DNA of 22,942 bases from CAKRPJ01 sp934376955 (GTDB lineage Bacteria; Bacillota; Clostridia; Lachnospirales; Lachnospiraceae), in assembly GCA_934376955.1 (NCBI GenBank), contig CAKRPJ010000037.1, positions 1 through 22,942 on the forward strand, written 5' to 3'. This document shows positions 7,739 to 14,799 of the stretch, piece by piece. The notes below the pieces were generated by a model. It worked only from the letters and a program-made list of their open reading frames with translations, ran no database searches and had not been told where the DNA came from. Made by a program: the position numbers and the translations under genes. How positions within the stretch are numbered: the first letter of the stretch is position 1; every line of letters starts with the position of its first letter.

Positions 7739-7965
7739 TCAATCAAAATCATAATCATCCGAGTCTAACCCTGCTTCTTCCAAAACCTCTGCCCTCTCGT
7801 TTTGTTTCTTTCTAATTACATGGTACTACTTTAGATGTCCAATAATCATCCCTTGCATATCGAATCTTTGTTCTTTTATCCGGTCTTTGCCAGTGTCTTT
7901 CCAACCAAATCATCCGTTTTTTTATTGACCAAACGCAGCAAATTCCTATTTGATGATGTAGGCAT
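7739..7965 (-). pseudogene. Broken small gene, function unknown
   Basis: A strong AGGAGG (7972-7977) sits 6 bp before an ATG at 7965 that opens a 29-codon frame ending at 7876 (MPTSSNRNLLRL, then KKTDDLVGKTLAKTG). Protein-like sequence then continues in a second frame to 7812 (RTKIRYARDDYWTSKVVPCN) and in a third frame to a TGA at 7739 (IRKKQNERAEVLEEAGLDSD, then DYDFD). The last part looks like a genuine acidic C-terminus of a small protein. Successive coding-looking pieces in three frames behind one good ribosome binding site suggest a gene of about 75 codons inactivated by indels. The alternative is an intact 29-aa peptide followed by chance frames. I cannot name the family. Confidence 0.3.
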
Positions 7966-8004
7966 ATTGCACCTCCTGCTCCATTCCAGCCGAACATCCT
8001 TGAG

Positions 8005-8045
8005 ACTTGGCGCGTGATTCTGGTCTGCATCCTCGCGGAGCGTTT
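8005..8045 (-). repeat. Short copy of a structured intergenic repeat
   Basis: On the minus strand this segment runs from AAACGCTCCGCGAGGAT through GCAG and ACC to GAATCACGCGCCAAGT. The same two blocks occur at 12493-12566 with about 33 extra bases between them. Apart from that gap the copies differ at only a few positions. It lies in the 480-bp gene-poor stretch between the pseudogene and lysS. Confidence 0.6.
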
Positions 8046-8092
8046 TTCTTATATAATACCATAAATATCCATAATACTGCGAATAACAACAC

Positions 8093-8134
8093 AAAAAGAG
8101 GACATCCTCTAAATTTTTTTAGAAAATGTCCTCT
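8093..8134 (-). terminator. Intrinsic terminator downstream of lysS
   Basis: AGAGGACAT (8097-8105) and ATGTCCTCT (8126-8134) form a 9-bp stem, and TCTAAA/TTTAGA inside it extends the pairing. On the minus strand the stem is followed by TTTTTG (8092-8097), so it fits as the end of the greA-lysS transcript. The remaining bases 8135-8224 between it and the lysS stop show nothing else. Confidence 0.8.
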
Positions 8135-8224
8135 AAGTAATACAATCTTTATTTTTTCAGATTAAGCAATCTGTACCAACATGTATTGACCTTGACCAAT
8201 TCCATTTAGATAAATTTTATCCTC

Positions 8225-10201
8225 TTAGTACAGCTTTGCTCCTGCCGGAATTACGTCATCTAACATTAAGAGATTCAGTCCTTCATGTCCGTCATACTCG
8301 TACACAGCAGAAATCAGCATTCCCTCAGACGGGATTCCCATCATCATTCTTGTAGGAAGGTTTGTGATTGCTACGCATGTCTTGCCAACGAGCTGTTCCG
8401 GCTCATAGTATTCGTGAATACCGCTTAAGATGGTACGTTTCTTCTCTGTTCCATCATTCAGTGTGAATTTCAGAAGCTTCTTGGACTTCGGAACTGCCTC
8501 GCAGGCCTCGATCTTTACTACTCTAAAATCAGATTTTGCGAAGGTCTCAAAGTCTACGAAATCCTCAAACAGCGGCTCGATCTTAACCTTGGAAAGGTCA
8601 AGCTGTACGCTTGGTGCGGATACACTGGCTGCCGGTACACTTGCTGCTGCCGGTGCTGCGGTCACTGCCTCGGAAGTCTTATTTGCCTTCTTGTCAGAGT
8701 CTAAGGACTTCATTGTGGGGAACAGAAGGACATCACGGATCGCAGCAGAATCTGTAAGAAGCATACACATTCTGTCGATACCAAAGCCGATGCCTCCGGT
8801 TGGCGGCATTCCGATATCAAGAGCATTTAAGAAGTCCTCATCCGTGTGGTTTGCTTCCTCATCTCCCTGTGCAAGAAGCTCCTCCTGAGCCTTGAAACGT
8901 TCTCTCTGATCCAACGGGTCATTTAACTCAGAATACGCATTCGCCATCTCCCAGCCGTTCATAAAGAACTCGAATCTCTCTACATACTCCGGATTATCCG
9001 GTTTTTTCTTTGTAAGCGGGGAGATCTCGATCGGATGATCCATAATAAAGGTAGGCTGTACCAGATGCTCCTCAACATATTCCTCGAAGAACAGGTTTAA
9101 GATATCTCCCTTCTTATGGTGCTTTTCTACTTCGATCTTGTGTTCCTTAGCAGCTGCCTTTGCTTCTTCCAGAGTATGGATCTCATTAAAGTCTACGCCG
9201 GCATACTTTTTAACTGCGTCAACCATTGTCATACGCACAAAGGGCTGTCCCAGATCCATTTCAATCCCGTTATAGACGATCTTTGTGGTTCCGAGAACCT
9301 CCTGAGCCACAAAACGGTATAAGTTTTCCGTCAGGTCCATCATGCCATGGTAATCTGTATATGCCTGATAGAGCTCCATCAGTGTAAACTCCGGGTTATG
9401 TCTGGTATCGAGACCCTCGTTACGGAATACACGGCCGATCTCATAGACACGCTCCATACCGCCAACGATCAGTCTCTTTAAGTAAAGCTCAAGAGAAATA
9501 CGAAGCTTCAGATCCTCATCGAGGGCATTAAAATGTGTCTCGAACGGTCTGGCTGCCGCACCGCCTGCATTTGATACAAGCATCGGAGTTTCTACTTCCA
9601 TAAAGTTCTCACCGGCCAGATATTTACGGATCGCAGCAAGGATCTTGGAACGTTTGATGAAGGTCTCCTTAACATCCGTATTCATGATAAGATCCACATA
9701 TCTCTGACGATAGCGCATATCTGTATTGGTCAGACCATGGAATTTCTCCGGAAGGATCTGTAAGCTCTTGGATAATAAAGTGATGGAAGTAACATGAACG
9801 GAAATCTCGCCCATCTTCGTTGTGAATACTTTTCCCTTAACACCAACAATATCACCAATATCAAATTTTTTAAATTCCTTGTAGGAGTCCTCTCCCACTT
9901 CATCTCTTGCTACATAACACTGGATATCGCCCTTAAGATCCTGAACATTACAGAAAGAGGCCTTACCCATTACTCGTTTGGACATCATACGTCCTGCGAT
10001 GGAAACGTCCTTTCCTTCATATTCTGCATAATTATTCTTAATATCTGCACTGTGAACATCCTGATCATACTTTGTGATCAGGAACGGATCTCTCCCGTTT
10101 TCCTGTAACTCTGCAAGCTTTTCACGGCGAACCTTAAGAAGCTGGTGGATATCCGGCTCCTTCTGTCCGTTCTTTGCATTCTGGTTTCCCTGCTCTGCCA
10201 C
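8225..10201 (-). CDS. lysS: Lysyl-tRNA synthetase (class II) with C-terminal tRNA-binding domain
   Basis: This enzyme charges tRNA-Lys with lysine in the cytoplasm. The 658-aa protein has the usual LysRS core of about 498 residues: an N-terminal OB-fold anticodon-binding domain (about 64-145), class II motif 2 FRNEGLDTRHNPEFT (259-273) and motif 3 GGIGFGIDRM (about 469-478). It continues through an Ala/Ser/Pro/Val-rich linker (about 505-533) into a second OB-fold (about 545-658) with the patterns DFRVVKIEACEAVPKSKKLL, LPTRMMMGIPSEGM and LDDVIPAGAKLY. Those are typical of the Trbp111/EMAP-II domain found at the C-terminus of many MetRS. Ordinary bacterial LysRS is near 490-500 aa and lacks it. 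Translation starts at a GTG preceded by AAGGAGAG. It follows greA by 31 bp in one operon. No T-box leader is seen. Confidence 0.96.
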   Translation of the reverse strand: MAEQGNQNAKNGQKEPDIHQLLKVRREKLAELQENGRDPFLITKYDQDVHSADIKNNYAEYEGKDVSIAGRMMSKRVMGKASFCNVQDLKGDIQCYVARDEVGEDSYKEFKKFDIGDIVGVKGKVFTTKMGEISVHVTSITLLSKSLQILPEKFHGLTNTDMRYRQRYVDLIMNTDVKETFIKRSKILAAIRKYLAGENFMEVETPMLVSNAGGAAARPFETHFNALDEDLKLRISLELYLKRLIVGGMERVYEIGRVFRNEGLDTRHNPEFTLMELYQAYTDYHGMMDLTENLYRFVAQEVLGTTKIVYNGIEMDLGQPFVRMTMVDAVKKYAGVDFNEIHTLEEAKAAAKEHKIEVEKHHKKGDILNLFFEEYVEEHLVQPTFIMDHPIEISPLTKKKPDNPEYVERFEFFMNGWEMANAYSELNDPLDQRERFKAQEELLAQGDEEANHTDEDFLNALDIGMPPTGGIGFGIDRMCMLLTDSAAIRDVLLFPTMKSLDSDKKANKTSEAVTAAPAAASVPAASVSAPSVQLDLSKVKIEPLFEDFVDFETFAKSDFRVVKIEACEAVPKSKKLLKFTLNDGTEKKRTILSGIHEYYEPEQLVGKTCVAITNLPTRMMMGIPSEGMLISAVYEYDGHEGLNLLMLDDVIPAGAKLY

Positions 10202-10232
10202 TTCTTTTCTCTCCTTCTAAGTAAATAGTAAA

Positions 10233-10715
10233 TTAATCGACTCTCTTAATATCCAGAACCTTGTACTGGATCACTCCGGCCTGAGTTTCCACGTCAACCA
10301 CATCTCCGACTTTTCTTCCGATCAGTGCATGGCCCACCGGGGATTCATTGGAGATCTTGTTCTGCAGACTGTTTGCCTCCGTGGAACCGACAAGCTTGAA
10401 TTCCATTTCTTCTTCAAATTCCATATCGTATACTTTTACCACACAGCCTACGCTGATCTTATCGAGGTTTACTTCATCCTCTACAACGACCTCGGCATTT
10501 TTAAGTAGCTTTTCCAGCTCCTCGATCCTTGCTTCAATGTCTCTCTGCTCATCCTTCGCTGCATCATACTCTGCATTCTCGGATAAGTCTCCCTGCTCTC
10601 TTGCCTCTTTGATTTTCTGTGCGATCTCTCTACGGCGGTTTACCTTGAGATCCTGAAGTTCATCCTCATATTTTTTCAGACCTGCATAAGTCAAAATGTG
10701 CTTCTTATCTGCCAT
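10233..10715 (-). CDS. greA: Transcription elongation factor GreA
   Basis: This 160-aa protein has the full GreA length. It inserts a coiled-coil finger into the secondary channel of RNA polymerase and stimulates cleavage of backtracked RNA. The N-terminal coiled coil (about 12-76) carries the tip signature GDLSENAEYDAAKDEQ (42-57) with the acidic residues D43 and E46. The C-terminal FKBP-like domain includes ISNESPVGHALIGRKVGD. It has a good ribosome binding site (AGGAAGG) and lies 31 bp upstream of lysS on the same strand. The greA-lysS pairing is common in Clostridia, which supports cotranscription from the consensus promoter at 10775-10803. Confidence 0.97.
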   Translation of the reverse strand: MADKKHILTYAGLKKYEDELQDLKVNRRREIAQKIKEAREQGDLSENAEYDAAKDEQRDIEARIEELEKLLKNAEVVVEDEVNLDKISVGCVVKVYDMEFEEEMEFKLVGSTEANSLQNKISNESPVGHALIGRKVGDVVDVETQAGVIQYKVLDIKRVD

Positions 10716-10774
10716 GACGTTCTTACCTTCCTTTAAATCAGGGCATAATACCCCTTTATAACTACATTCAATGT

Positions 10775-10803
10775 ATTATAGCGGAAACGTCTGCGGTTGT
10801 CAA
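10775..10803 (-). promoter_or_regulatory. Consensus sigma-A promoter of greA-lysS
   Basis: On the minus strand TTGACA (10798-10803), exactly 17 bp, and TATAAT (10775-10780) match the housekeeping consensus perfectly. The predicted start near 10768 gives a leader of about 53 nt with a small GGGGTATTATGCCC hairpin before the greA ribosome binding site. No strong terminator separates the MATE gene from this promoter (10804-10899). Only a weak CTTCC/GGAAG stem is seen there. Confidence 0.92.
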
Positions 10804-10899
10804 GAATACGAAATCTCTTTTGGTTCGTTTTGGGCAGTCTTTCAAGCACAGCTATCTCTCACTTCCGAAAATGTGGAAGCCTTAACCGGCTATGGCAGG

Positions 10900-12279
10900 C
10901 TAACGGATCGCCTTTTTCTTCCATCCTCCTACCCGATAGAAGATAAACGTAATGATCGCTCCCAGTGTCCATGACATCAGCAGAGAGATAAATATACATT
11001 CACTGCGTCCGTTCGGAAGCTCTGCCGTTCGTGTAAGCCACGATATCCCATAAGCCACCGGAACGCGGACAACTACTGTTGTAAAAAGAGAGATCCACAT
11101 CGGTGTCATGGTGTCGCCCGCTCCTCTCATAACGCCGGAAAGACTCTGTGTTACTGCCATGGCGATATATCCGACAGCTAAGATCCTCATCATGTGAACG
11201 CTAAGATCAACAAGCTCTGTCGTCGATGTAAAGATGCCCATCAGATATTTTCCGAAGATCAATATCAGTACCGTGATCGATGCCGAAACTGCCATTGCCA
11301 TGATCGTACCCTGTCTGGCCCCTTCCTCTGCACGGTCATACCGCTTGGCACCCACATTCTGACCGGAATACGTTGTCATTGCCGTTCCGAAGGAGAAATT
11401 CGGCATCATGGCAAAGCCGTCAACACGCATGATGATCACGTTTGCTGCAATGACCATCTCTCCAAAGCTGTTCGTCAGGGACTGGACAATGATCATTGCC
11501 ATGGAAAATATGGCCTGGGTCAGTCCGGAGGGAAGTCCTAAACGGATCATGGTCATCGTGTGTTCTCCGTCCACCCGCAGATATTTAGGCTTCATGTCAA
11601 AGAGCTCCTGCATTCTTGAGAGCTTGATAAAACAGAGAAGGGCCGATATCGCCTGTGCAATCGCGGTAGCGAGAGCCACGCCGAACACACCGAGCCCCAG
11701 CCCGGCTACAAACCAGAGATCCAGAACAATGTTGATGACTGTGGCAACCAGGAGATAGAGAAGGGCGGAAACAGAGTCTCCCAGTCCCCTTAGAACACCG
11801 CTCAGAATATTATAATATGCAACGCCGGAGATTCCCCAGAACAGGACGGTAAGATAAGAGGTACACCAGTCGATGATGCTGTCCGGTGTATGCAGAAGCT
11901 CTAAAAGAGGGCGGACGATAAAGGAACCGATCAGCATGATGAATACAGATGCGATCGCAGTTAATGTGATACAGCATCCGATCGTTTTGGAGAGCTGCTC
12001 CCGTTCCTTTGCTCCGAAATACTGAGATACCATGACGCTCGTTCCCACTGAGATACCGATAAATAATACCAGAAGCAGATTAAAGATCGGGCTTGCGCTT
12101 CCCACGGCAGCAAGCGCATTGTCACCGACAAATTTGCCGACCACAATACTATCCACGGTATTATAAAGCTGCTGAGCAATGTTTCCGATGATCATCGGGA
12201 TCGTAAACAGCGCGATCTTTTTCCACGGCGTTCCCGTGGTCATGTCCACCGGTCCGAAAAGTTTCTTTAATGTTGTCAT
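10900..12279 (-). CDS. MATE family multidrug/sodium antiporter
   Basis: This 459-aa, very hydrophobic protein matches the MATE family in length and pattern. MATE pumps export cationic or other small molecules in exchange for Na+ or H+ across the cytoplasmic membrane. Two similar halves of about six membrane helices each are visible. The first contains QQLYNTVDSIVVGKFVG (about 36-52), GISVGTSVMVSQYFGAK and ILSGVLRGLGDSV. The second half has the mirrored patterns GQNVGAKRYDRAEEG and SLSGVMRGAGDTMTPMW. It ends with a basic cytosolic tail (GGWKKKAIR). Start: ATG preceded by GGGAGAA. It has no obvious functional link to its neighbours, and the substrate cannot be predicted. A well-formed promoter for it was not found in the structured upstream region. 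Confidence 0.93.
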   Translation of the reverse strand: MTTLKKLFGPVDMTTGTPWKKIALFTIPMIIGNIAQQLYNTVDSIVVGKFVGDNALAAVGSASPIFNLLLVLFIGISVGTSVMVSQYFGAKEREQLSKTIGCCITLTAIASVFIMLIGSFIVRPLLELLHTPDSIIDWCTSYLTVLFWGISGVAYYNILSGVLRGLGDSVSALLYLLVATVINIVLDLWFVAGLGLGVFGVALATAIAQAISALLCFIKLSRMQELFDMKPKYLRVDGEHTMTMIRLGLPSGLTQAIFSMAMIIVQSLTNSFGEMVIAANVIIMRVDGFAMMPNFSFGTAMTTYSGQNVGAKRYDRAEEGARQGTIMAMAVSASITVLILIFGKYLMGIFTSTTELVDLSVHMMRILAVGYIAMAVTQSLSGVMRGAGDTMTPMWISLFTTVVVRVPVAYGISWLTRTAELPNGRSECIFISLLMSWTLGAIITFIFYRVGGWKKKAIR

Positions 12280-12327
12280 TCTATTGTTCTCCCACCTTAA
12301 ATTTACAAGCTTATATTATGGAAAAAG

Positions 12328-12405
12328 CTGGACCACCCCGCTGATCCGACCGGCCATTATGATTATTTCGCATGGCCGGGCGCGCTATCAGTGAACGTGG
12401 TCCAG
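12328..12405 (-). terminator. Long imperfect hairpin, likely terminator after fchA
   Basis: CTGGACCA (12328-12335) pairs with TGGTCCAG (12398-12405). Inside it CTGAT pairs with ATCAG (12341-12345/12387-12391) and CCGGCCAT pairs with ATGGCCGG (12350-12357/12372-12379). On the minus strand the stem is followed by CTTTTTCC, which fits an intrinsic terminator for the hutH-hutD-ftcD-fchA transcript, although it lies 190 bp past fchA. It could instead be part of the mobile or structured element next to it. Confidence 0.55.
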
Positions 12406-12409
12406 TTAT

Positions 12410-12566
12410 CTCAGTCGAGAAGACTCCCACCTCTTTTCGGTGGTGAGTAACAGCAAATTTGTCTCAGTAGGAGTTAGATCTCCGACTGAGCTAAACGCTC
12501 CGTGAGGATACGCAGTGATTCTGATAGGAATACGTCAACTTCTCTGACCGGAATCACGCGGCAAGT
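12410..12566. repeat. Structured intergenic element with competing stems
   Basis: Plus-strand reading shows ACTC-c-CACC pairing with GGTG-gt-GAGT (12423-12448). A tight hairpin follows: CTCAGT-a-GGAG (12463-12473), loop, CTCC-g-ACTGAG (12480-12490). A second CTCAGTCG at 12410-12417 can pair with CGACTGAG (12483-12490) instead, so two folds are mutually exclusive. From 12493 to 12566 it contains the blocks AAACGCTCCGTGAGGAT and GAATCACGCGGCAAGT, which recur at 8005-8045, with GTGATTC/GAATCAC (12516-12522/12551-12557) able to form a stem. No protein-coding frame is convincing here. It could be the end of an IS200/IS605-type element, a miniature element or an unnamed RNA. Its strand is undetermined. 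Confidence 0.5.
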
Positions 12567-12594
12567 ATCTTATTGGAAAGAAGCGGGGGATCAA

Positions 12595-13236
12595 TTACAG
12601 GTTCATGGCTTCGGACAGCCCACAGGATTTAAGGATCTCCTTCTCCTTTGAAATAGCCTCATCCTCCAGAGCCTTTACCTTTGCAGACATATCTGCAACA
12701 AAGGCCTCATCCTTAACAGAACCAAGATTGATCTTTACATTAAACAGTGCAGACAGCACACAGGTTCTCGCCATCATGGCAGAAACAAGACCATCTGTAA
12801 CTGCATTTGTATTTCCTCTCTTAACAACAGCTTCTGCAATCGGGAAGATCTTTGCCGCTGTTTCTGCAACCTCAAGAGGTACACCGGCTGCTTCTTTTAA
12901 GCCATTCTGCATTGCTTCTCTGCGAACCGCTTTTTCTTCTTCCGTGTTTTTCGGAAGTGCCAGTGCATCCATATATGTAGTAAAGGAGGTACTGTCCTTC
13001 TGGATCGCGTCGATCAGAGTCTTTCTAAGCTCCTCTGCCTGTTCAGACAGACCACGCATCTCGTCCTCCACCTCTGCATATTTCGCTTTTCCGATCGTCA
13101 GATTGGCCACCATCTCTGCCAGAGCAGCACTTAAGCCGCCGGCGAGAGCAGCCACACTTCCGCCGCCCGGTGCCGGGGCATCTGATGCTGTTATCTCTGT
13201 AAACTGTTCCACTGTCAGATCTTTTAAATCACCCAT
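12595..13236 (-). CDS. fchA: Formimidoyltetrahydrofolate cyclodeaminase
   Basis: This 213-aa protein belongs to the FTCD_C family, the helical domain that in animals is fused to formiminotransferase and here is a separate protein. It converts 5-formimino-THF to 5,10-methenyl-THF and ammonia, the last step in moving histidine's carbon to folate. The family signature ASDAPAPGGGSVAALAGGLS (about 18-37) lies near the N-terminus, followed by ALAEMVANLTIGKAKY. The later helical region contains NTNAVTDGLVSAMMARTC, also typical. Its ATG has GGGAG upstream. It is 39 bp after ftcD on the same strand and is the last gene of the hutH operon, so its expression should follow histidine use. Confidence 0.93.
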   Translation of the reverse strand: MGDLKDLTVEQFTEITASDAPAPGGGSVAALAGGLSAALAEMVANLTIGKAKYAEVEDEMRGLSEQAEELRKTLIDAIQKDSTSFTTYMDALALPKNTEEEKAVRREAMQNGLKEAAGVPLEVAETAAKIFPIAEAVVKRGNTNAVTDGLVSAMMARTCVLSALFNVKINLGSVKDEAFVADMSAKVKALEDEAISKEKEILKSCGLSEAMNL

Positions 13237-13275
13237 TGTTCTTTTGCTCCCTGCTTTCTATTCTGATTTTTCTGT

Positions 13276-14184
13276 TTATTCTTCTTCAAGAAGCCTGTTT
13301 TCCATGATCTGTGCCGGGTCAAAGTTAGCTACCTGCAGATAATACTCTGCACAGTCTACAAGAGCCTGCATCGGAAGAAGGCCTACGATCTCACTCTCAA
13401 GAACCGGAACACCGTACCGTTTTGCTTCCATCTTAACCGCCTCAAAAGCACGGTAAACAGCTGTCTTTGTATAATCTGTCAGGTTCATGGAAACCTGAGC
13501 CAGATTTCTGTCCTCCAGCATTACGCCGATTGCTTTAATATAATGGTATCCGCCATTAATATTGCGAACTCGTCTTGCGATCTGGTTTGCGATCTCAATA
13601 TTGGACGTTCCGAGGTTGACATTGTAAGCAACTAACGGCATTCTTGCGCCGACTGCACTGACACCGGCTGTCGGATGGATCGTGGACGGTCCGAAATCCG
13701 GAGCCCACATAGAGGTATCCTTCATCTTTTCCGCCATTCCCTCAAACTGTCCCTTACGGATGCTGGCAAGATTTGCTCTGTGGGGAGCAGTTGCAGATGC
13801 CTCGTACAGGAAGCAGGGAACACCGTATTTTTCTCCGACTGTCTTTGCTACTTCCTTCGCCACTGCGTCTGCTTCTTCCAGAGTCGTATTGCGGCACGGG
13901 ATAAACGGAACAACATCAACTGCGCCCATACGCGGATGCTGGCCTTCGTGCTTTGTCATATCGATCAGCTCTACTGCTTTTCCGAAGGATTCGATCACGG
14001 CATCTCTAAGGGCCTCCGGCTCTCCGATCGCTGTGATCACGCAGCGGTTGTGGTTCGGATCTGTCTGGTAATCCAGCAGTCTTACTCCTTTTTTTCCTCT
14101 GAAGCAGTCCGCGATCTTTTCAACCTTTTCCATATCACGGCCTTCGCTGTAATTCGGTACGCATTCGATCAGTTTATTTCCCAT
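13276..14184 (-). CDS. ftcD: Glutamate formimidoyltransferase
   Basis: This 302-aa protein corresponds to the N-terminal transferase part of FTCD. It transfers the formimino group from N-formimino-L-glutamate to tetrahydrofolate, releasing glutamate. The N-terminus LIECVPNYSEGRD (4-16) and the motif HEGQHPRMGAVDVVPF (79-94) are diagnostic. H83 is the likely catalytic histidine equivalent to H82 of the mammalian enzyme. Further family patterns are ATAPHRANLASIRKG and DFGPSTIHPTAGVSAVGAR. It overlaps the end of hutD by 11 bp and its GGAGG lies inside hutD, which suggests coupled translation. It means this organism uses the folate-linked route rather than HutG or HutF to finish histidine breakdown. 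Confidence 0.95.
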   Translation of the reverse strand: MGNKLIECVPNYSEGRDMEKVEKIADCFRGKKGVRLLDYQTDPNHNRCVITAIGEPEALRDAVIESFGKAVELIDMTKHEGQHPRMGAVDVVPFIPCRNTTLEEADAVAKEVAKTVGEKYGVPCFLYEASATAPHRANLASIRKGQFEGMAEKMKDTSMWAPDFGPSTIHPTAGVSAVGARMPLVAYNVNLGTSNIEIANQIARRVRNINGGYHYIKAIGVMLEDRNLAQVSMNLTDYTKTAVYRAFEAVKMEAKRYGVPVLESEIVGLLPMQALVDCAEYYLQVANFDPAQIMENRLLEEE

Positions 14185-14788
14185 TGTTCTTTCCTCCAGT
14201 ATTATTATTTATGATTCCGGCAAAAACCGCTATTGTATCAGGCTGTGTCCTCCAGCTTAATCTCACCTCCGGAGAGAGACCTGTAAATTTCAGTGCATTG
14301 CCTTCGCTTAAACTTTTTTCCCCGACTCCTTCGGCAAAAACAGAAAGGCTTCCTTTAAAGCAGTATAAGATTCCTTCTGTAAGACTCATGGCCGTCATAT
14401 TTCCTGTTTCAGGGAGCAGCCTGAGTATTCCCTCACACTGCCCCTTTCTCATCATCAGGTTAAAATCTATGACCTTGCCGCGGCTTACGGTCTTGTCTGC
14501 CCCGTCAAAGCTGTGGGGCTTTAGTCTGGGAAGCCGGAGCATGTTTCCTCCATTATGGGAGAGCTCCATCTCGCCCTCAAGCGTCATGATCAGGCGCTCA
14601 TAATCCGGCAGAGGGGTAAACACGCTTTCCTCAAGATCCACCGTTGCAGAGCTCACCCGCCACAGAAAATCCCGATCCTTGTATTCCGCATTTTCCGGTT
14701 CAATGGCAAGCTGAGTCGTTGTTCCTCCGCTCCAGGATGAAACAGAAAAATCTTCTTTTTTCAGATCTACAATACTAAATTCCGGCAT
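14174..14788 (-). CDS. hutD: HutD family protein (histidine-utilisation accessory protein)
   Basis: This 204-aa protein shows the HutD/Ves pattern of a double cupin-like barrel. W19-SGGTTTQLAIEP begins the first motif, FLWRVSSATVDLEESVFTPL (40-59) is the most recognisable block, and PDYERLIMTLEGEMELSHNG and LKPHSFDGADKT follow. In Pseudomonas fluorescens HutD limits hut gene expression, and binding of a pathway product has been proposed. It is not an enzyme of the pathway. Here it lies between hutH and ftcD, 11 bp after hutH, with its GGAG (14797-14800) touching the hutH stop. HutD is less usual in Clostridia than in Proteobacteria. Its presence beside an AfsR-like regulator suggests it tunes a different kind of activator here, which is inference. 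Confidence 0.88.
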   Translation of the reverse strand: MPEFSIVDLKKEDFSVSSWSGGTTTQLAIEPENAEYKDRDFLWRVSSATVDLEESVFTPLPDYERLIMTLEGEMELSHNGGNMLRLPRLKPHSFDGADKTVSRGKVIDFNLMMRKGQCEGILRLLPETGNMTAMSLTEGILYCFKGSLSVFAEGVGEKSLSEGNALKFTGLSPEVRLSWRTQPDTIAVFAGIINNNTGGKNNGK

Positions 14789-14799
14789 GCTCTTTGCTC

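Noticed and set aside
7812..8094. Two overlapping 72-codon minus-strand frames as separate genes
   Set aside because: Neither has a ribosome binding site at its first ATG. Their upstream parts run through the dispersed repeat at 8005-8045, and the only good start is the internal ATG at 7965.
10204..10770. T-box or lysine riboswitch ahead of lysS
   Set aside because: The only leader is the roughly 53-nt greA leader. It has no T-box sequence, no specifier stem-loop and no lysine riboswitch-like fold.
12605..13342. Long plus-strand open frame of 245 codons opposite fchA
   Set aside because: It is antisense to a clear family member with full-length similarity, is rich in Ser/Ala/Arg as expected of a shadow frame, and has no plausible start context.
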